From: Maea johnstoni
Lineage: Eukaryota > Annelida > Polychaeta > Spionida > Magelonidae
Reading direction: 5' to 3'
NCBI GenBank assembly: GCA_963942565.1
Contig: OZ012693.1
Location: 3,295,038 to 3,359,037, forward strand
Length of the DNA stretch: 64,000 nucleotides
Below are positions 23,715 through 36,133 of this stretch, in pieces; the first letter of the stretch is position 1, and each line of letters starts with the position of its first letter. The notes beneath the pieces are model-generated. The model did no database searches, was not told where the DNA came from, and saw only the letters and a list, made by a program, of their open reading frames with translations. The translations under genes were made by a program, and so were the position numbers.

Positions 23715-24505
23715 GTTCTGAAGAGGGATGCTTTTTTAGAAGGTTTGGGTACTTGTGAAATAGGTGTGCATACCTTTTATCATGCTCCATGCGACTCCTA
23801 TTGCATCTAGTCTTACTTTCTTCAAGGATATAATGTCTGGTAACCAATTTTCATAAATCTCTTATTTCAAGCAGAAGTGATCTTGCAATTTATCAATTTC
23901 GGGATTTATTTACTTTATTGGTATACATTTACTAGTCTCAACATGATTTACCTTCATTCAGTTGCTCAACGAATATAAGCACAGGTGTATGCATTAAATG
24001 TTTAATATTAAGCCAGCATGAGAAGGGTAAATATCATTCCCTAACTTACAAAATTGAAACAGCTAAGGTTATAGTCAGTAATGACCCCATTTTCACTGGG
24101 AAGAAATACATTTCTAAATAGTACTGCAATATAGAGGAAGGTTGAAATCAAAATATCTCAAATTGCAAATGACCCTTTCTTTTATTTATGATAGAATAAA
24201 TGACATTTTCATTTACTCATTACCAACCTTCTCTTAATGACTTATGATTAATAATAATACTCTTCATTATTATGATCTGATGTACAGACTTTAGCAATAC
24301 AGACTTTAGCAACCCTAACAGCTAACTTTCAGGGTGAATGGCAATTTTCATAGGTACCTCAACATGGTCTTTATTAATCCACTGAGAATAGACTGTGCAG
24401 GATTTTGTTAGTTGTGTTACAACTGAGGTTTTGTCTTAGGTCTAGGTCCCTAGGGTAATAACAAAAGTAAGTAAAGGAAAGGGACACACAGGGTAATTGA
24501 CCTTG
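23715..24505. other. No gene seen
   Basis: AT-rich sequence between the THAP fragment and a hAT MITE. If the THAP frame belongs to a larger element, its missing right part should be here, but no transposase motif is visible. Confidence 0.5.
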
Positions 24506-24513
24506 TCCAATTG

Positions 24514-24965
24514 TAGTGCTGGGACTCGGCCTAGAAAATTTACTCGAGCGCTCGGCAAATCTAACGACCAAAACTCGAGTCCATATCGAGTTTTACGGCC
24601 ACATTGACAAGATCTCAAGGCGAGTGATTTGAAACAACACTGCGCCTCGGTATACACCGGCACATGCCAGGCTCACGTAAAAGTGTACCGCGGCAGTGTG
24701 AATCGGTGAACCAGAAAATGGCGTAGTACGCATTTGACACGGAGACTTGAGGAAAACACATTTTACTACTGGAAATGTGGTGCAAATCTGGGAGTTTTGG
24801 CCATCGCTAGGCCACACATGCATCGGACGCATGTGTTGCTATTAAAATGTCATTAAAATATCATCAGCTCGTTATTTCCGAGCGCTCTATTTCTGGACTC
24901 GAGTGCTCGGATCGCATGCCCCAGTGACCAAGTGGTCGAGTTTCCGATTACTCGTCCCACCACTA
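24514..24965. mobile_element. hAT MITE, 8-bp target duplication
   Basis: Ends TAGTGCTGGGAC and GTCCCACCACTA (imperfect inverted repeats), flanked by TCCAATTG at 24506 and 24966. The body is rich in CTCGAG and GAGCGCTC motifs. No transposase. Confidence 0.88.
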
Positions 24966-25389
24966 TCCAATTGGCATTACACATCTAGACCCCATGGGAC
25001 ACAAGGTAGTAAACACAGGAAGTGACTAGCAGTACTGGGAACAGCAATCATCTTCATTTCCTTTAGTAATTGTGTACATATTCATGAAGATTATAGAAAA
25101 GAAATGTCAAGAATACCTTTGGAAGGGGCCTGATAATTTAAAGAAGGAAAGAAGTCTGACAGGTGCACCACAACATGCTATTTAAGCGCCAGCCCTCTGT
25201 TTCCACATCTTGACCATCAAATTCATCAACACCTTGAACTATGTCCATATAATCCACCTGATCACCTTCAGCCACTCTTGGTTCAAAGTCGTAGGGATTT
25301 GCATACCTAAACATCTTGAATGTGCTTCAGAGCAGTGAAATATCTATCTCCTAGACAGAGCTACTGGCTTTATCTAATACACCCATTAA

Positions 25390-27796
25390 GGGGGCTCGGG
25401 ACCTTCGCACCTTTAAATAGGGTGTTTTTTTGTTTTTTTGATATGTGAAAGCTGAAAAGGTTTGCTACTTATTCCTTTGAACTAGAACTCTCAACTAGAA
25501 CTACAAATGACAAAAAAGGGTGTTTTTAAAAAGCTTTCTACTAAAGGCCAGATCTCCTGAAGCACCATGCTGTGATGTTTATCTAAGATCTTAATATCCC
25601 CTCCTTATCTGATCTCTCCTGGGAGGTGTGCTCTACTAGCTGATTGATGGGTACTGGGGGTTAGTTCCTGGCAGGCCAAGAATGTGTATTCAAATGGTAG
25701 TATCCTGTTTACCCAGGAAACAGGCACCAAACAGATATGAGTGACCAATTCATTGCAATTAGGGTATTGAATATTGGTGTGATTTTTGTGCATGAGCTGT
25801 CTGGCTTTACAGTTGCAGGTCAGACAGGTGAGGTAAAACCAATCAAATGCTCCAGAAAAATTCTGGTGTGTGTCTGGTAGGGGCAGGATGTTTGGGATGC
25901 ATGTCAGGGATGCATGTTACCTAGGTGAACAGGGTTTCCTGTAGAGATTTAAGGTTAGGAGAGGACATTCAGATGCTGACCCCAGGACAGTGCAGAGTCT
26001 GAATGTTTCCTTTCAATGGGAAGTAGCTCCAGAAGGAAGCTGTAAGCCACATGCAGCCAAGGAAGAGGGTGTTTGAATGGGAAAAAACATCTTCTGTACC
26101 AGAAGATTTGGATACAATAGAGGATGGGGAATCTGAGAAATCACCAACTATTCATAGTGCCTGTTGTAGAAAGCTTAGACTGGTGAGTACTGGTTCAGAT
26201 GACAGTGGCATAGGAATTGAAGATGCAGATTTTGAGGAAAGAGACACTGATCATGACTCAGAAGATGAGACAGATTCCTGTGAAGAAAGGATATCAGGTA
26301 GACATATTCTGCATTCACAAGAACTTGAGGACAGCCTTCAGAAAGCTGCAGTGTGTGCATACTGTCTTGATGGAAAGTTAGAACAATGGCAAGACAGTAG
26401 AAGGACAAGGACTTCGATCCGCCCTATTTTGGAGATGCTCAAATGAGGATTGTGATGGAAAGAGAGCAGACTTTCCTAGTAGTGACAAAAATGGACGATT
26501 GTATACTATAAACAGACAATCAGTTCTATCAGGACGCCTGTGTGGAAATGGACATAATGCGCTTCTATAGTTTAGTGCAGCTATGGATCTACCTCCTCCA
26601 GTAACCCCCAAAAGTTTCAAGAAGCATGAGGTATCTTTTCCATATATCTTTTTATCAGAGAAAACCAATGCAGACAAAACCTAATTAAACCCTACATGTC
26701 TGTGTCTTCCAAAATCCTCCAATTCTTTTGTAAATTTATCCTTACTTCTGAAGTTATTTACATAGTTAGTGTATCACGATTTTCATATTCATTCATTCAT
26801 ATGGCTAGAGCTATATCTAGAAAAATATTTGAAGAAGAAATGTAGATCAGTACCTAGTAAGCAACTCTCCTTGAATTTGTTTGTCAATTTACCCTTACAG
26901 TCGCACTTCAGAGTACTAGAAATAGAATGGATTCACCTGCAGACAGCCAACTAGCAATTAGTAGTCACTAATAGCTTGTTATCTTTCCTTATCAGCTGGG
27001 GGAGGAGCACTCACCAGGGGGTGCCAGCCTCCTTTCAGAAAGTTCAGAATTTTCTCTAAAAATCCCTTTTTATTCCAGTAATTCAAGTACCAAGTAAATT
27101 ATTAAATATTCAAACCATTCTACCAATGCAAACAAATCACATTCTTATTCCAAATTAACCCCTTAAGTTTTATAATGGAGTATAAAGTCATTTTAGAATG
27201 TACAAATGTGAGGTGCACTTCAAATGAGCCTTAGACAGCTTTCTGAAATCACCATACTTCTCATTTTTGAAACAACCTCATTCATTCAATATTGATCCCA
27301 GAGAGCTGAAATTTTGTAACATGATTGAAAACATCCTTGGGCACGGCTAATTTTTTCATTTTTTTTATATCTGGTCTAGTTATTTCTTAATCGGACTTCA
27401 AAAATGAAGGAAAGTGAAATTTTAGAAAAAAATATTGATCATGACTTTAACTTGCTCTAAATTCCGTTCGGAACAAAAATTTTAAAAAACAAAAAAATTA
27501 TCCATGCCTAAATATGTTTTCTATGAAATGTATAAATACCAACTGTCTTACACTTTTTATGAAGCCAGGAGGCTATTTGCAATAGCATATGTATTAGAAA
27601 TCCACATGTATGTCTTTCGGCCCCACCCCGGGGAAATTGTGAAGATGTCACAAGATAAGTTTAGAATATTTGACCTCTCCAGAATCTCATCTTTCATAAA
27701 ATATATAGTTTATTGGGGTTTTCTTGTATATAGACCTAGATATTGGTCAATCTTTACATGAAAGTCACACTTACAGAACGAAGGTCCCGAGCCCCC
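25390..27796 (+). mobile_element. Kolobok-like DNA transposon, internally deleted
   Basis: Perfect 18-bp inverted termini: gggggctcgggaccttcg at 25390-25407 and its complement at 27779-27796. TTAA stands at 25386-25389 and 27797-27800. TTAA duplication with G-rich ends and the transposase fragment inside fit the Kolobok superfamily. At 2.4 kb it carries only the N-terminal part of a transposase, so it is non-autonomous. Identical termini suggest fairly recent mobility. Confidence 0.85.
26051..26632 (+). pseudogene. Kolobok/Mutator-like transposase N-terminal fragment
   Basis: The open frame from 26051 (MQPRKRVFEWEKTS) has an acidic region, then RHILHSQELEDSL and VCAYC. One extra base near 26403 shifts the frame. 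The continuing frame reads GLRSALFWRCSNEDC, then GRLYTINRQSVLSGR, a TAG, and MDLPPPVTPKSFKKHE. The C-x2-C plus C-x4-C pair and the (I/L)YxINR...MDLPPPV run match the MTPase-type transposases of many marine invertebrates. The end at KKHE is followed by GTATCT, a possible donor. The catalytic part is missing. Dead. Confidence 0.75.
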
Positions 27797-27800
27797 TTAA

Positions 27801-28730
27801 GACTCTTTGCGGTGAAGGGGTGGGGAGAAAGTGTGCTTTAAGCAGGACTGGTGCCAACGACCAGTATTTGATGCTGTCTGCACAGACCTACCATCTGAAA
27901 GACCCCTTGAAACTATTTGTGAAGAGGAGAATTTCTTACCGGTTCCAGGTTTCTATCTCGTCGCGATATGACCTAAGCTGTTAAAAGCAAATGGAAAACC
28001 CCATCCCTTCATTCCTTCTTCCTATCAAACAAAGCAAGAAAAAAGTTGTAATTGCTTGCTATGTGTATTCTGTTACGTTGTTTGGATATTTGGTTTGGCT
28101 TTCAATTGTACGTGTCTCCATTAGGTTTGGTTCATATCGTAACGAGACAGATATCCAATGTTTGATGTGTATTATATTGTCTTCCGTCTACGGACTGATT
28201 TTCAAATTGTCTTCCAGTTGCAAAGCCACCACAAACGACATTTCACCAATGTTAAACGTTTATATAGCGACCTAGGACCCAGCGAAGGGAACGGCAGCAT
28301 GTCAACGAGTTATAACTAATCAGGACTTTCATTCCTTTCTCTCCCCCCCCCCCCCCCCCCCCCCCGGGTTTAAAGCAAATTATATCACTGCAAGTTCGTT
28401 TCCCTATAATCTGGATGAAAAGGTTACATTGCGTGCCCTGTAAAACGGGGCAGATTGATCCATTCTTGCCTGCGGCAAAAACACAAGTCTGACTATTTTG
28501 GCTATAACGTTTAGATAAAATGATCTTTAAGAACATATGTGAAGGATACATGTTAGTTAGGACTAAAACATTAATTCTCCTTGAAATATTTTGCAAGTAT
28601 GTAATTAGTTCAAAACTATTTCTCGAAAGCATCATAGATCCAGACGACCCTTTTTAAAGTAAGCTTGAATAGCCCATTCAAGAACAAGCGAGCACACGTA
28701 TGATCTGCTAAAACAGATGAGTGCTTACGT
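27801..28730. other. No gene seen
   Basis: Contains a 23-bp poly-C run at 28344. Open frames have no family signature. Confidence 0.55.
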
Positions 28731-28816
28731 AACCCGTTAATGCTTGCAGTGACCAAAAATGACCAGACTGGTGTACTCTTTCCAGCGAAAACATAATTGG
28801 GTAAATATTTGATGCA
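28731..28816 (+). mobile_element. Second-family TTAA MITE fragment
   Basis: CCCGTTAATGCTTGCAGTGACC start and the GGGTAAATATTTGATGCAGG motif. Interrupted on the right by a SINE head. Confidence 0.45.
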
Positions 28817-28827
28817 GGCGGGCCTGC

Positions 28828-28910
28828 CCCGATAGCCGAGTGGTTTAAGGTGTTGCCACTGACTGCTCGTCAGTGCCCGGGTTCGTATCACGGACAACTG
28901 GCATGTCACA
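28828..28910 (+). mobile_element. tRNA-Leu/Ser-type SINE head
   Basis: CCCCGATAGCCGAGTGGTTT supplies an A box and GGGTTCGTATC a B box at tRNA spacing. No CCA-type acceptor pairing at the 3' side, so it is a SINE rather than a tRNA gene. The tail is unclear. Confidence 0.65.
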
Positions 28911-29299
28911 ATTAAGCTTAAATAGGGCGGAAAGAGAGACGGAAAAATCGAAATTCCAAATTCCGAAGTGCACCTGTATATACTCTGTTACCTTGCACTT
29001 CCTCTTGTCATTCGATCATTGACCTATGACCTGATTCATTGTTACATAAGCTATTGTGTTACGCTAGTACGTGAGGGAATATACATATATGCGATTATAT
29101 AAAGTTCATTGACTTTGTTTCGAGATCTGTTTATATGTCATTCTTCATTTTCCATGCATTAAGCATGTCGCTTTATTTCATAAGATAATCATCAGTGAGC
29201 ATTTTGAATTTTGGTGAGCAGTTTAGCGGTCCGGATAAGGCTAGTCAAATAAGGTTTATATGCATAAGGCTAAAATTTGGGTTTGATTATCGTAACTTT

Positions 29300-29497
29300 T
29301 TCTGCCATTTTTATAGTTAAATCGTGAGTACCCAATTGAGAGTGGAGGAAATCGGAGTGCCCGGCGAAAAAAACGCATAATCCCAAGTCACTGGCTACTT
29401 GTTCATGTGGTACAGCCGGGATTCCAACCCGGGCAGTGGTGAGAGACAGCGAGCAGTCAATAGAGTGGCCTTATACCATTCAGCCATTTTTTGCATC
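29300..29497 (-). mobile_element. tRNA-headed SINE, minus strand
   Basis: On the minus strand: GGCTGAATGGTATAAGGCC (A box), CGGGTTGGAATCCCGG (B box), then a tail with CGCCGGGCACTCCGATTTCC, a motif common in invertebrate SINE bodies. Confidence 0.65.
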
Positions 29498-30259
29498 CGT
29501 TTAGTGGCAATTCATACTCTCTGTGTCAAAAACAAAACAAATTTAAAAAAAAACAGCCGGGCAATGTTTGTGGTATCTTTCAGGCAAAAGCATAGGTAAT
29601 TGTATGTGCGTCATGTATTGACTATGATATTATCCACAAACGATTGCACACACATACATAAGAACTATGAATACAAACAAGAACATCAATAAAGTAATAG
29701 AAATATTGCAAGGAGAGTAGATTATCATAACATTTGTTTGAGAGAACTGAACACATTGATATTGTCACTTACTTAATGTGGCCCGCTTTATAAAATGTTA
29801 GGATCATTATGCTGGAAAGATCTATGCCATGTAGGATATTGGGAGATTGTGATTCTAAGAAGTCTTATTAGCTCACGCAATGCTGGACTATTTTGCCTTT
29901 TGAGGGTCAATGAATTGTCATATCGCACTAGGGCTGAAATATCGATGTATCCGCAAATCGCATGGTACAAATGGAGTCCTATTGGTTAAGATCAGAGGAG
30001 CCACAATACTATTTATTGAATCGCTTGGCAGGTGTGTTACAAACAAGACAGTGTACATACGACAGAACATTAGCCAAACGGATGTGTGAATACTTTTGTT
30101 ATATCGCACAACATAACTCCACACATAGTGTCGTATGGATAGCATTAAACGGACAGCTCCATCGAGTAGTTCAATATAATACTGATATTGAACTTGAGTT
30201 ACCACTGACTAGCATTCAACACAGACTGGCGGTTAGTCTAGTCGTCCTGTTTACAAACG
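29498..30259. other. No gene seen
   Basis: A 143-codon open frame at 29962-30393 has no recognisable motif and runs into the tandem array, so it is treated as chance. Confidence 0.5.
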
Positions 30260-30985
30260 GTCATCCTGTGGTCAGCCGCAGGATACGCGTGGTTTGCAAC
30301 GTGACCACTGACTGCTCTGTTTGTCAACACTGGCGTGGAGCCATGTGGACCCAGGCTCCCAACTCACTGAGAACAGTCAGGCTTGCATATTGAATTTAGG
30401 TTTCGCCTCAAAGCCGAGTGGTCTAATGCATCACACACACCGGTCATCCTGCGGTCAGCCGCAGGGCCGCAGGTTATATGTGGTCAGCAACGTGACCACT
30501 GAGTGCCCTATGTTTGTCAACACTGGCGTGGAGCCATGTGGACCCAGGCTCCCACCTCACTTAGAACAGTCAGGCTTGCATATTGAATTTAGGTCTCGGC
30601 CCAAAAGCTGAGTGGTCTAATGCATCACACACACCGGTCATCCTGTGGTCAGCCGCAGGTTAAATGTGGTCAGCAACGTGACCTCTGACTGCTCTATGAT
30701 TGTCAACACTGGCGTGGAGCCAGGTAGATCGGTCAGGCTTGCATATTGAATTTAGGTTTCGCCTCAAAGCCGAGTGGTCTAATGCATCACACACACCGGT
30801 CATCCTAGGGTCAGCTGCAGGTTAAATGTGGTCGGTAACGAGACCACTGACTGCTCTAGGTCTGTCAACGCTGGCGTGGAGCCATATGGAGCCAGGGTAT
30901 CAACTCCCTGAGAACAGCCTTACTTGCATATTGAATATTTGTCTCGCCTCAAAAGCCGAGTGATCTAATGCAGCACACACACTGC
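30260..30985 (+). repeat. ~180-bp tandem array with a tRNA-like A box in each unit
   Basis: Four units (about 181, 194, 162 and 186 bp) starting CGGTCATCCT. Each has TGTCAACACTGGCGTGGAGC (or a near copy), TTGCATATTGAAT and gccgagtggtctaatgc, the D-arm/A-box sequence of tRNA-Leu/Ser. A GGTTAAATGTGG-like string in the next unit sits where a B box would be. Just right of it (31030-31085) is a better B box, CCGGGTTCAAATTCC. Looks like a SINE that became a satellite. Confidence 0.8.
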
Positions 30986-31242
30986 TCACCGCCTCGCACT
31001 ACTACCAGAGATATGTCTGCATATCTAGATTAAGGCGTTACCATTGACTGTTCACCACTGTCCGGGTTCAAATTCCAGCCCGGAAAGTTGCCATTGACCT
31101 TACACGAATATACACAAAATATGGACATTCGTGCAGTATTTTGTATGTTTATTGACTGCACTCCATCATCGTGCAAATTCATATCATGTACAAATCATAT
31201 TTTCAAAATAAATCATAATTACAAAGAGTAACATAACATAAC

Positions 31243-32371
31243 TATGGGGCGCCGTTTGTAGCATGCACACTTTTGTTGACAGAAGCAAATTTTGTCCAAC
31301 AAAAGTCACTTTTGTCTGACAAAAGTAATTTTGTCTACGACAAAATTATTTTTGTCAGACAAAAGTTGATTTTGTCAGACAAAAGTTGATTTTGTCAGAC
31401 AAAAGTTGATTTTGTCTGACAAAAGCAATTTTGTCTTGACAAAAATTGCTTCTGTCAACAAAAGTAATTTTGTCGTAGACAAAATTACTTTTGTCGAGAC
31501 AAAATTTCTTTTGTGCTACACTTGGCGAGACCACTCGCCAAGTGTTTCATTCAGAATTCTGTCCTAGTGTCGTGCAGCGATGGCAGGCGGCGTGCATGAT
31601 CGAATAGACGAGTTGCAGCATCTCCAACGCTCGATCGAGTTGCAGTATCTCGTTCTAGATACTGCAGCCCGATCGAGATGCTTTGAAGACTTTTACATAA
31701 TATTCGTTTCCTGCCTGTATTTTGAGCTTGTAAAGGCCACATCACGACTGTAAGCTTACACTTCGTAGTTCTTCATTAATTTAAGGGGCCTCTATAGTCT
31801 GTCTGACTCGAGTTTGGCAATCACTTTTGCCACTTTTTTGTGACAAAACGTTCGAGTTTGCTATCCTTAAATTAATGAAGAACTACGAAGTGTAAGCTTA
31901 CAGGAAACGAATATTATGTAAAAGTCTTCAAAGCATCTCGATCGGGCTGCAGTATCTAGAACGAGATACTGCAACTCGATCGAGCGTTGGAGATGCTGCA
32001 ACTCGTCTATTCGATCATGCACGCCGCCTGCCATCGCTGCACGACACTAGGACAGAATTCTGAATGAAACACTTGGCGAGTGGTCTCGCCAAGTGTAGCA
32101 CAAAAGTAATTTTGTCTACGACAAAATTACTTTTGTTGACAGAAGCAATTTTTGTCAAGACTAAATTGCTTTTGTCAGACAAAATCAACTTTTGTCTGAC
32201 AAATTCAACTTTTGTCTGACAAAATCAACTTTTGTCTGACAAAATCAACTTTTGTCTGACAAAAATAATTTTGTCGTAGACAAAATTACTTTTGTCAGAC
32301 AAAAGTGACTTTTGTTGGACAAAATTTGCTTCTGTCAACAAAAGTGTGCATGCTACAAACGGCGCCCCATA
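31243..32371. mobile_element. Foldback element with >500-bp inverted arms
   Basis: Termini TATGGGGCGCCGTTTGTAGC and its complement, flanked by CATAAC (31237-31242; 32372-32377). Arms are about 31243-31786 and 31865-32371, near-identical apart from a 37-bp segment present only in the left arm. The loop is about 78 bp. The outer part of each arm holds about ten units built on TTTTGTC and GACAAAA separated by 1-5 bases, themselves small palindromes. The inner part is a unique ~240-bp sequence with a CACTTGGCGAG hairpin. No coding capacity. Confidence 0.9.
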
Positions 32372-32377
32372 CATAAC

Positions 32378-33329
32378 ATAATATTATCGTAAAGAAAGGG
32401 GTTAGATCCCGTATTGACCAGAAGTATTGCTGGCATTTACCCTAAGCAGCAGGGTGTTTCTATACTTTTAAGAGTAGTTCGCTTCGAGCGACTGATCAAG
32501 ACGTCTTAAGGTGGTGCTTGACAGCGACAGAAAAAGAGTTAGTGACTTAGGGATAGGCGGGCGTAATACGGTTCCCTCCACCACTTACAACTGGCTATTC
32601 AAAATAAATCCGAACTACTATTTAAAGGTTCCTGATTTGAACCTAGCGCGAGGCATAAGGGAAAGTCAACAGTGACTTGGAGTCATTTAACCGTTTAATA
32701 GTAATATGGACCATATAATCTGCAAAAAGGAAATTGAAATTGGATTAAGTAGAAGAATAGTGCAATGCGCAATGTATTAGAAAGTAAGTAATGATCGCTT
32801 TAAAACCCCAGAAGTTAGCAGAAGGTAACATACATGAAGCGTAATATTCATATAGGGTAATATTAAATGTAGAAATAGTAATTGATTAGTCGGTTAGGAA
32901 ATCAACCAATCAAAGCAAACGAGAGAAATCGGCCAATTAGGTTACATGTGTCGTAAGAGTGAATAACTGCAGTTACTTATGGCATAATAGTAAATAACCG
33001 CAACTACAGTCAGTAAATGTCAGCAGCCAAAGCTTTTCTATGGGTTGATGGGTAAACGGTACTAAACACCCAACTAACATCCCGTTTGAGACTTTGATAG
33101 GAATCTGGAAAATTGCAGCCAGACATAATGCCTGTATGTATAGAAAAGTCTTGGGAGAAAGGGGCATATGAAACGCACTATTGCGACACCAATTATGATG
33201 AGTGACCAGGGCACTCTCTATCTGACTCTAGTATTGCCGAAACTGTGGTATAAAGATACGTATGATATGATATGATGTGAGTGCGCTATTTACATGTATA
33301 TAATCCAGTGGCATAGTTCTCTGTGTGTG
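32378..33329. other. No gene seen
   Basis: Slightly less AT-rich. No terminal repeats, exons or RNA genes recognised. Confidence 0.5.
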
Positions 33330-33333
33330 TTAA

Positions 33334-33564
33334 CCCTTATGCTGCTGGATGCTAATTTGGCCAATACAAAATGATGCAAATTATTGAAACCTTGGCATAT
33401 GGGTACTCATCTGAGTACTCAGCAAGAGCTATCCAATGAATACCAGCGAGATAGGGTTTAGATGGTTTTCAAAAATATTTGCATCCTTGTGCTTTGAACC
33501 AGGAACTATATATTACAAATATATAGTTCCTGTTTGGACGAAAGTATCCTCAGCATTGGAAGGG
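33334..33564 (+). mobile_element. piggyBac-like MITE, family 1, carrying a hairpin insertion
   Basis: TTAA at 33330. The right flank has decayed to GTAA. Split near its right end by the 33-bp hairpin at 33500. Confidence 0.8.
33500..33532. mobile_element. 33-bp hairpin insertion inside a MITE
   Basis: CAGGAACTATATA pairs with TATATAGTTCCTG around a 7-bp loop, flanked by TTTGAAC (33493) and TTTGGAC (33533). Other copies of the host MITE read straight through CTTTGGACGAAAG, so the hairpin was inserted with a 7-bp duplication. Its sequence is unrelated to the 35-bp hairpin at 41728, but the size and flank length match. Confidence 0.72.
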
Positions 33565-33580
33565 TAAAGAATTATATATA

Positions 33581-34555
<975 letters not shown>

Positions 34556-34745
34556 GGGCTGCCCCGATAGCCGAGCAATCGAATGTAGTGTGGACTACCT
34601 GGCTCCGAGCACCTTCAAATGTCCCGGTTTCAAGTCCGGCAAGAGCTATGACACAATAATGCCAGAGACTAGGGTTTAGTATGCGGTTTTCCCTGGGCAC
34701 TGTTGGTACACTTAACATTGGCTCCCGAAGGTTTTGACAAAATGT
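34556..34745 (+). mobile_element. tRNA-headed SINE
   Basis: CTGCCCCGATAGCCGAGCAA (A box, same leader as at 28828), GGTTTCAAGTCCGG (B box) and a GCGGTTTTCCCTGGGCACT tail motif. Confidence 0.65.
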
Positions 34746-35002
34746 GATATTATATAAAATTTCAGTTATAATCAACGTAAAAAACTCTGCCTCGCTAAGT
34801 TAAAAATTCACACAAGGTGTAGGTTTGCTATGTTATGATTACTATGTAAAGATATCTACCTGTATAGTAGAGGCAAACTCAGGAACCAAAAGGTTACAAA
34901 AGTAAAGAAAAGGGACCTTTTTGAGTGGCTGATTCGTTTGATGACATTTGTGATGGAACACTCATATTGATACTTTATATACTGCGTTCCAAAGTATCAC
35001 AA

Positions 35003-35200
35003 CCTTTATGTTGCTGGTGGCTAAATTGGCCAATACAGAATTATGAGAAAAAAACTAAAAAATGACATAAACCCTGGCACATGGGTTCTGACTTAAGAGT
35101 ACTCAGCGAGAGCTATCAAATGTATGACAGGGTTTAGATGGTTTTCAAAATACGTTTCGTCCTTGTGTTTTGGATGAGAGTAGCCTCAGCATTGGAAGGA
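35003..35200 (+). mobile_element. piggyBac-like MITE, family 1
   Basis: CCTTTATGTTGCTGGTGG start, CATTGGAAGG end; flanking TTAA lost. Confidence 0.72.
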
Positions 35201-35710
35201 TTTAAAATGACTCCATCATGCACGCACTATACGGTTAGGCAACACTTCAATTGGAGTGGTACTTGGCCCATGGAGAAGAATTCCTATAACCTTATAACCT
35301 AAAGATACTATACCCTAAATGTGACAGCCAAGTCGTGTTTTGATTTGTCCAGTCATTGCTATTTATCATTGTTGAGATCTAAAAAAAATCTAAAAATTGC
35401 AGCCATAGGACATTGAACCATGAGAAGAATCCTCTGCTCAATATTATACTTAGTAATCTGGATATCCCTTACAATATAGTAAGATGTAAAAAGTCCATCT
35501 TCCGAGACTTTGTTCATGGAAATGACGTCCCGCACTTGTGATAGTAGTTGATTGATTTATATTTCAACAAAAAATGTTCGTACAAGCTCGTCGTTAAATA
35601 ACTTTTTTCTGTCTCACACTCCGTTTTACAGCGTGTAGATTTGGTGCCGTAAACTAACGTATTACCCTAGCATAGTACCGGATCTAATCTTGTTGTCACC
35701 TCGGTTACAA
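35201..35710. other. No gene seen; left neighbour of copy B
   Basis: If the two copies are alleles, this should also lie just upstream of window position 1. Confidence 0.5.
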
Positions 35711-36027
35711 CGTTGCTATTCATTCTAGCCTACCGATTAAACGCATGGTATGGTATTCGACTGGGTGGCAGTGGCATCTAAAACTTAAAAACCATTATTA
35801 TATATCCATTTGAAATATACCCCCACATTTAGAAATCCATGGAACCTTGCATAAGCTATCGTTGTCAATTCCCCATTGAAAATCTAAAATAAAAAAGGGG
35901 AACACCAGTCATCACGTCCATATAGGTAGCGCCAAAGTGGCACTAAATTTGCAAAATTTCACGTCTAAAATTGAAAGTCCATTTAACCCCCCCCCCCCAC
36001 ATTAAGAATAAAGTGTGTTTCATATAC

Positions 36028-36133
<106 letters not shown>

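Noticed and set aside
28828-28900. Genuine tRNA-Leu/Ser gene
   Set aside because: A and B boxes present but acceptor-stem pairing is not; better explained as a SINE head. The same applies at 15290, 29410 and 34560.
29962-30393. 143-codon frame
   Set aside because: Runs into the tandem array; no motif recognised.
30260-30985. CRISPR-like array
   Set aside because: Units are ~180 bp, contiguous without unique spacers, and the DNA is eukaryotic. No CRISPR array is present anywhere in the window.
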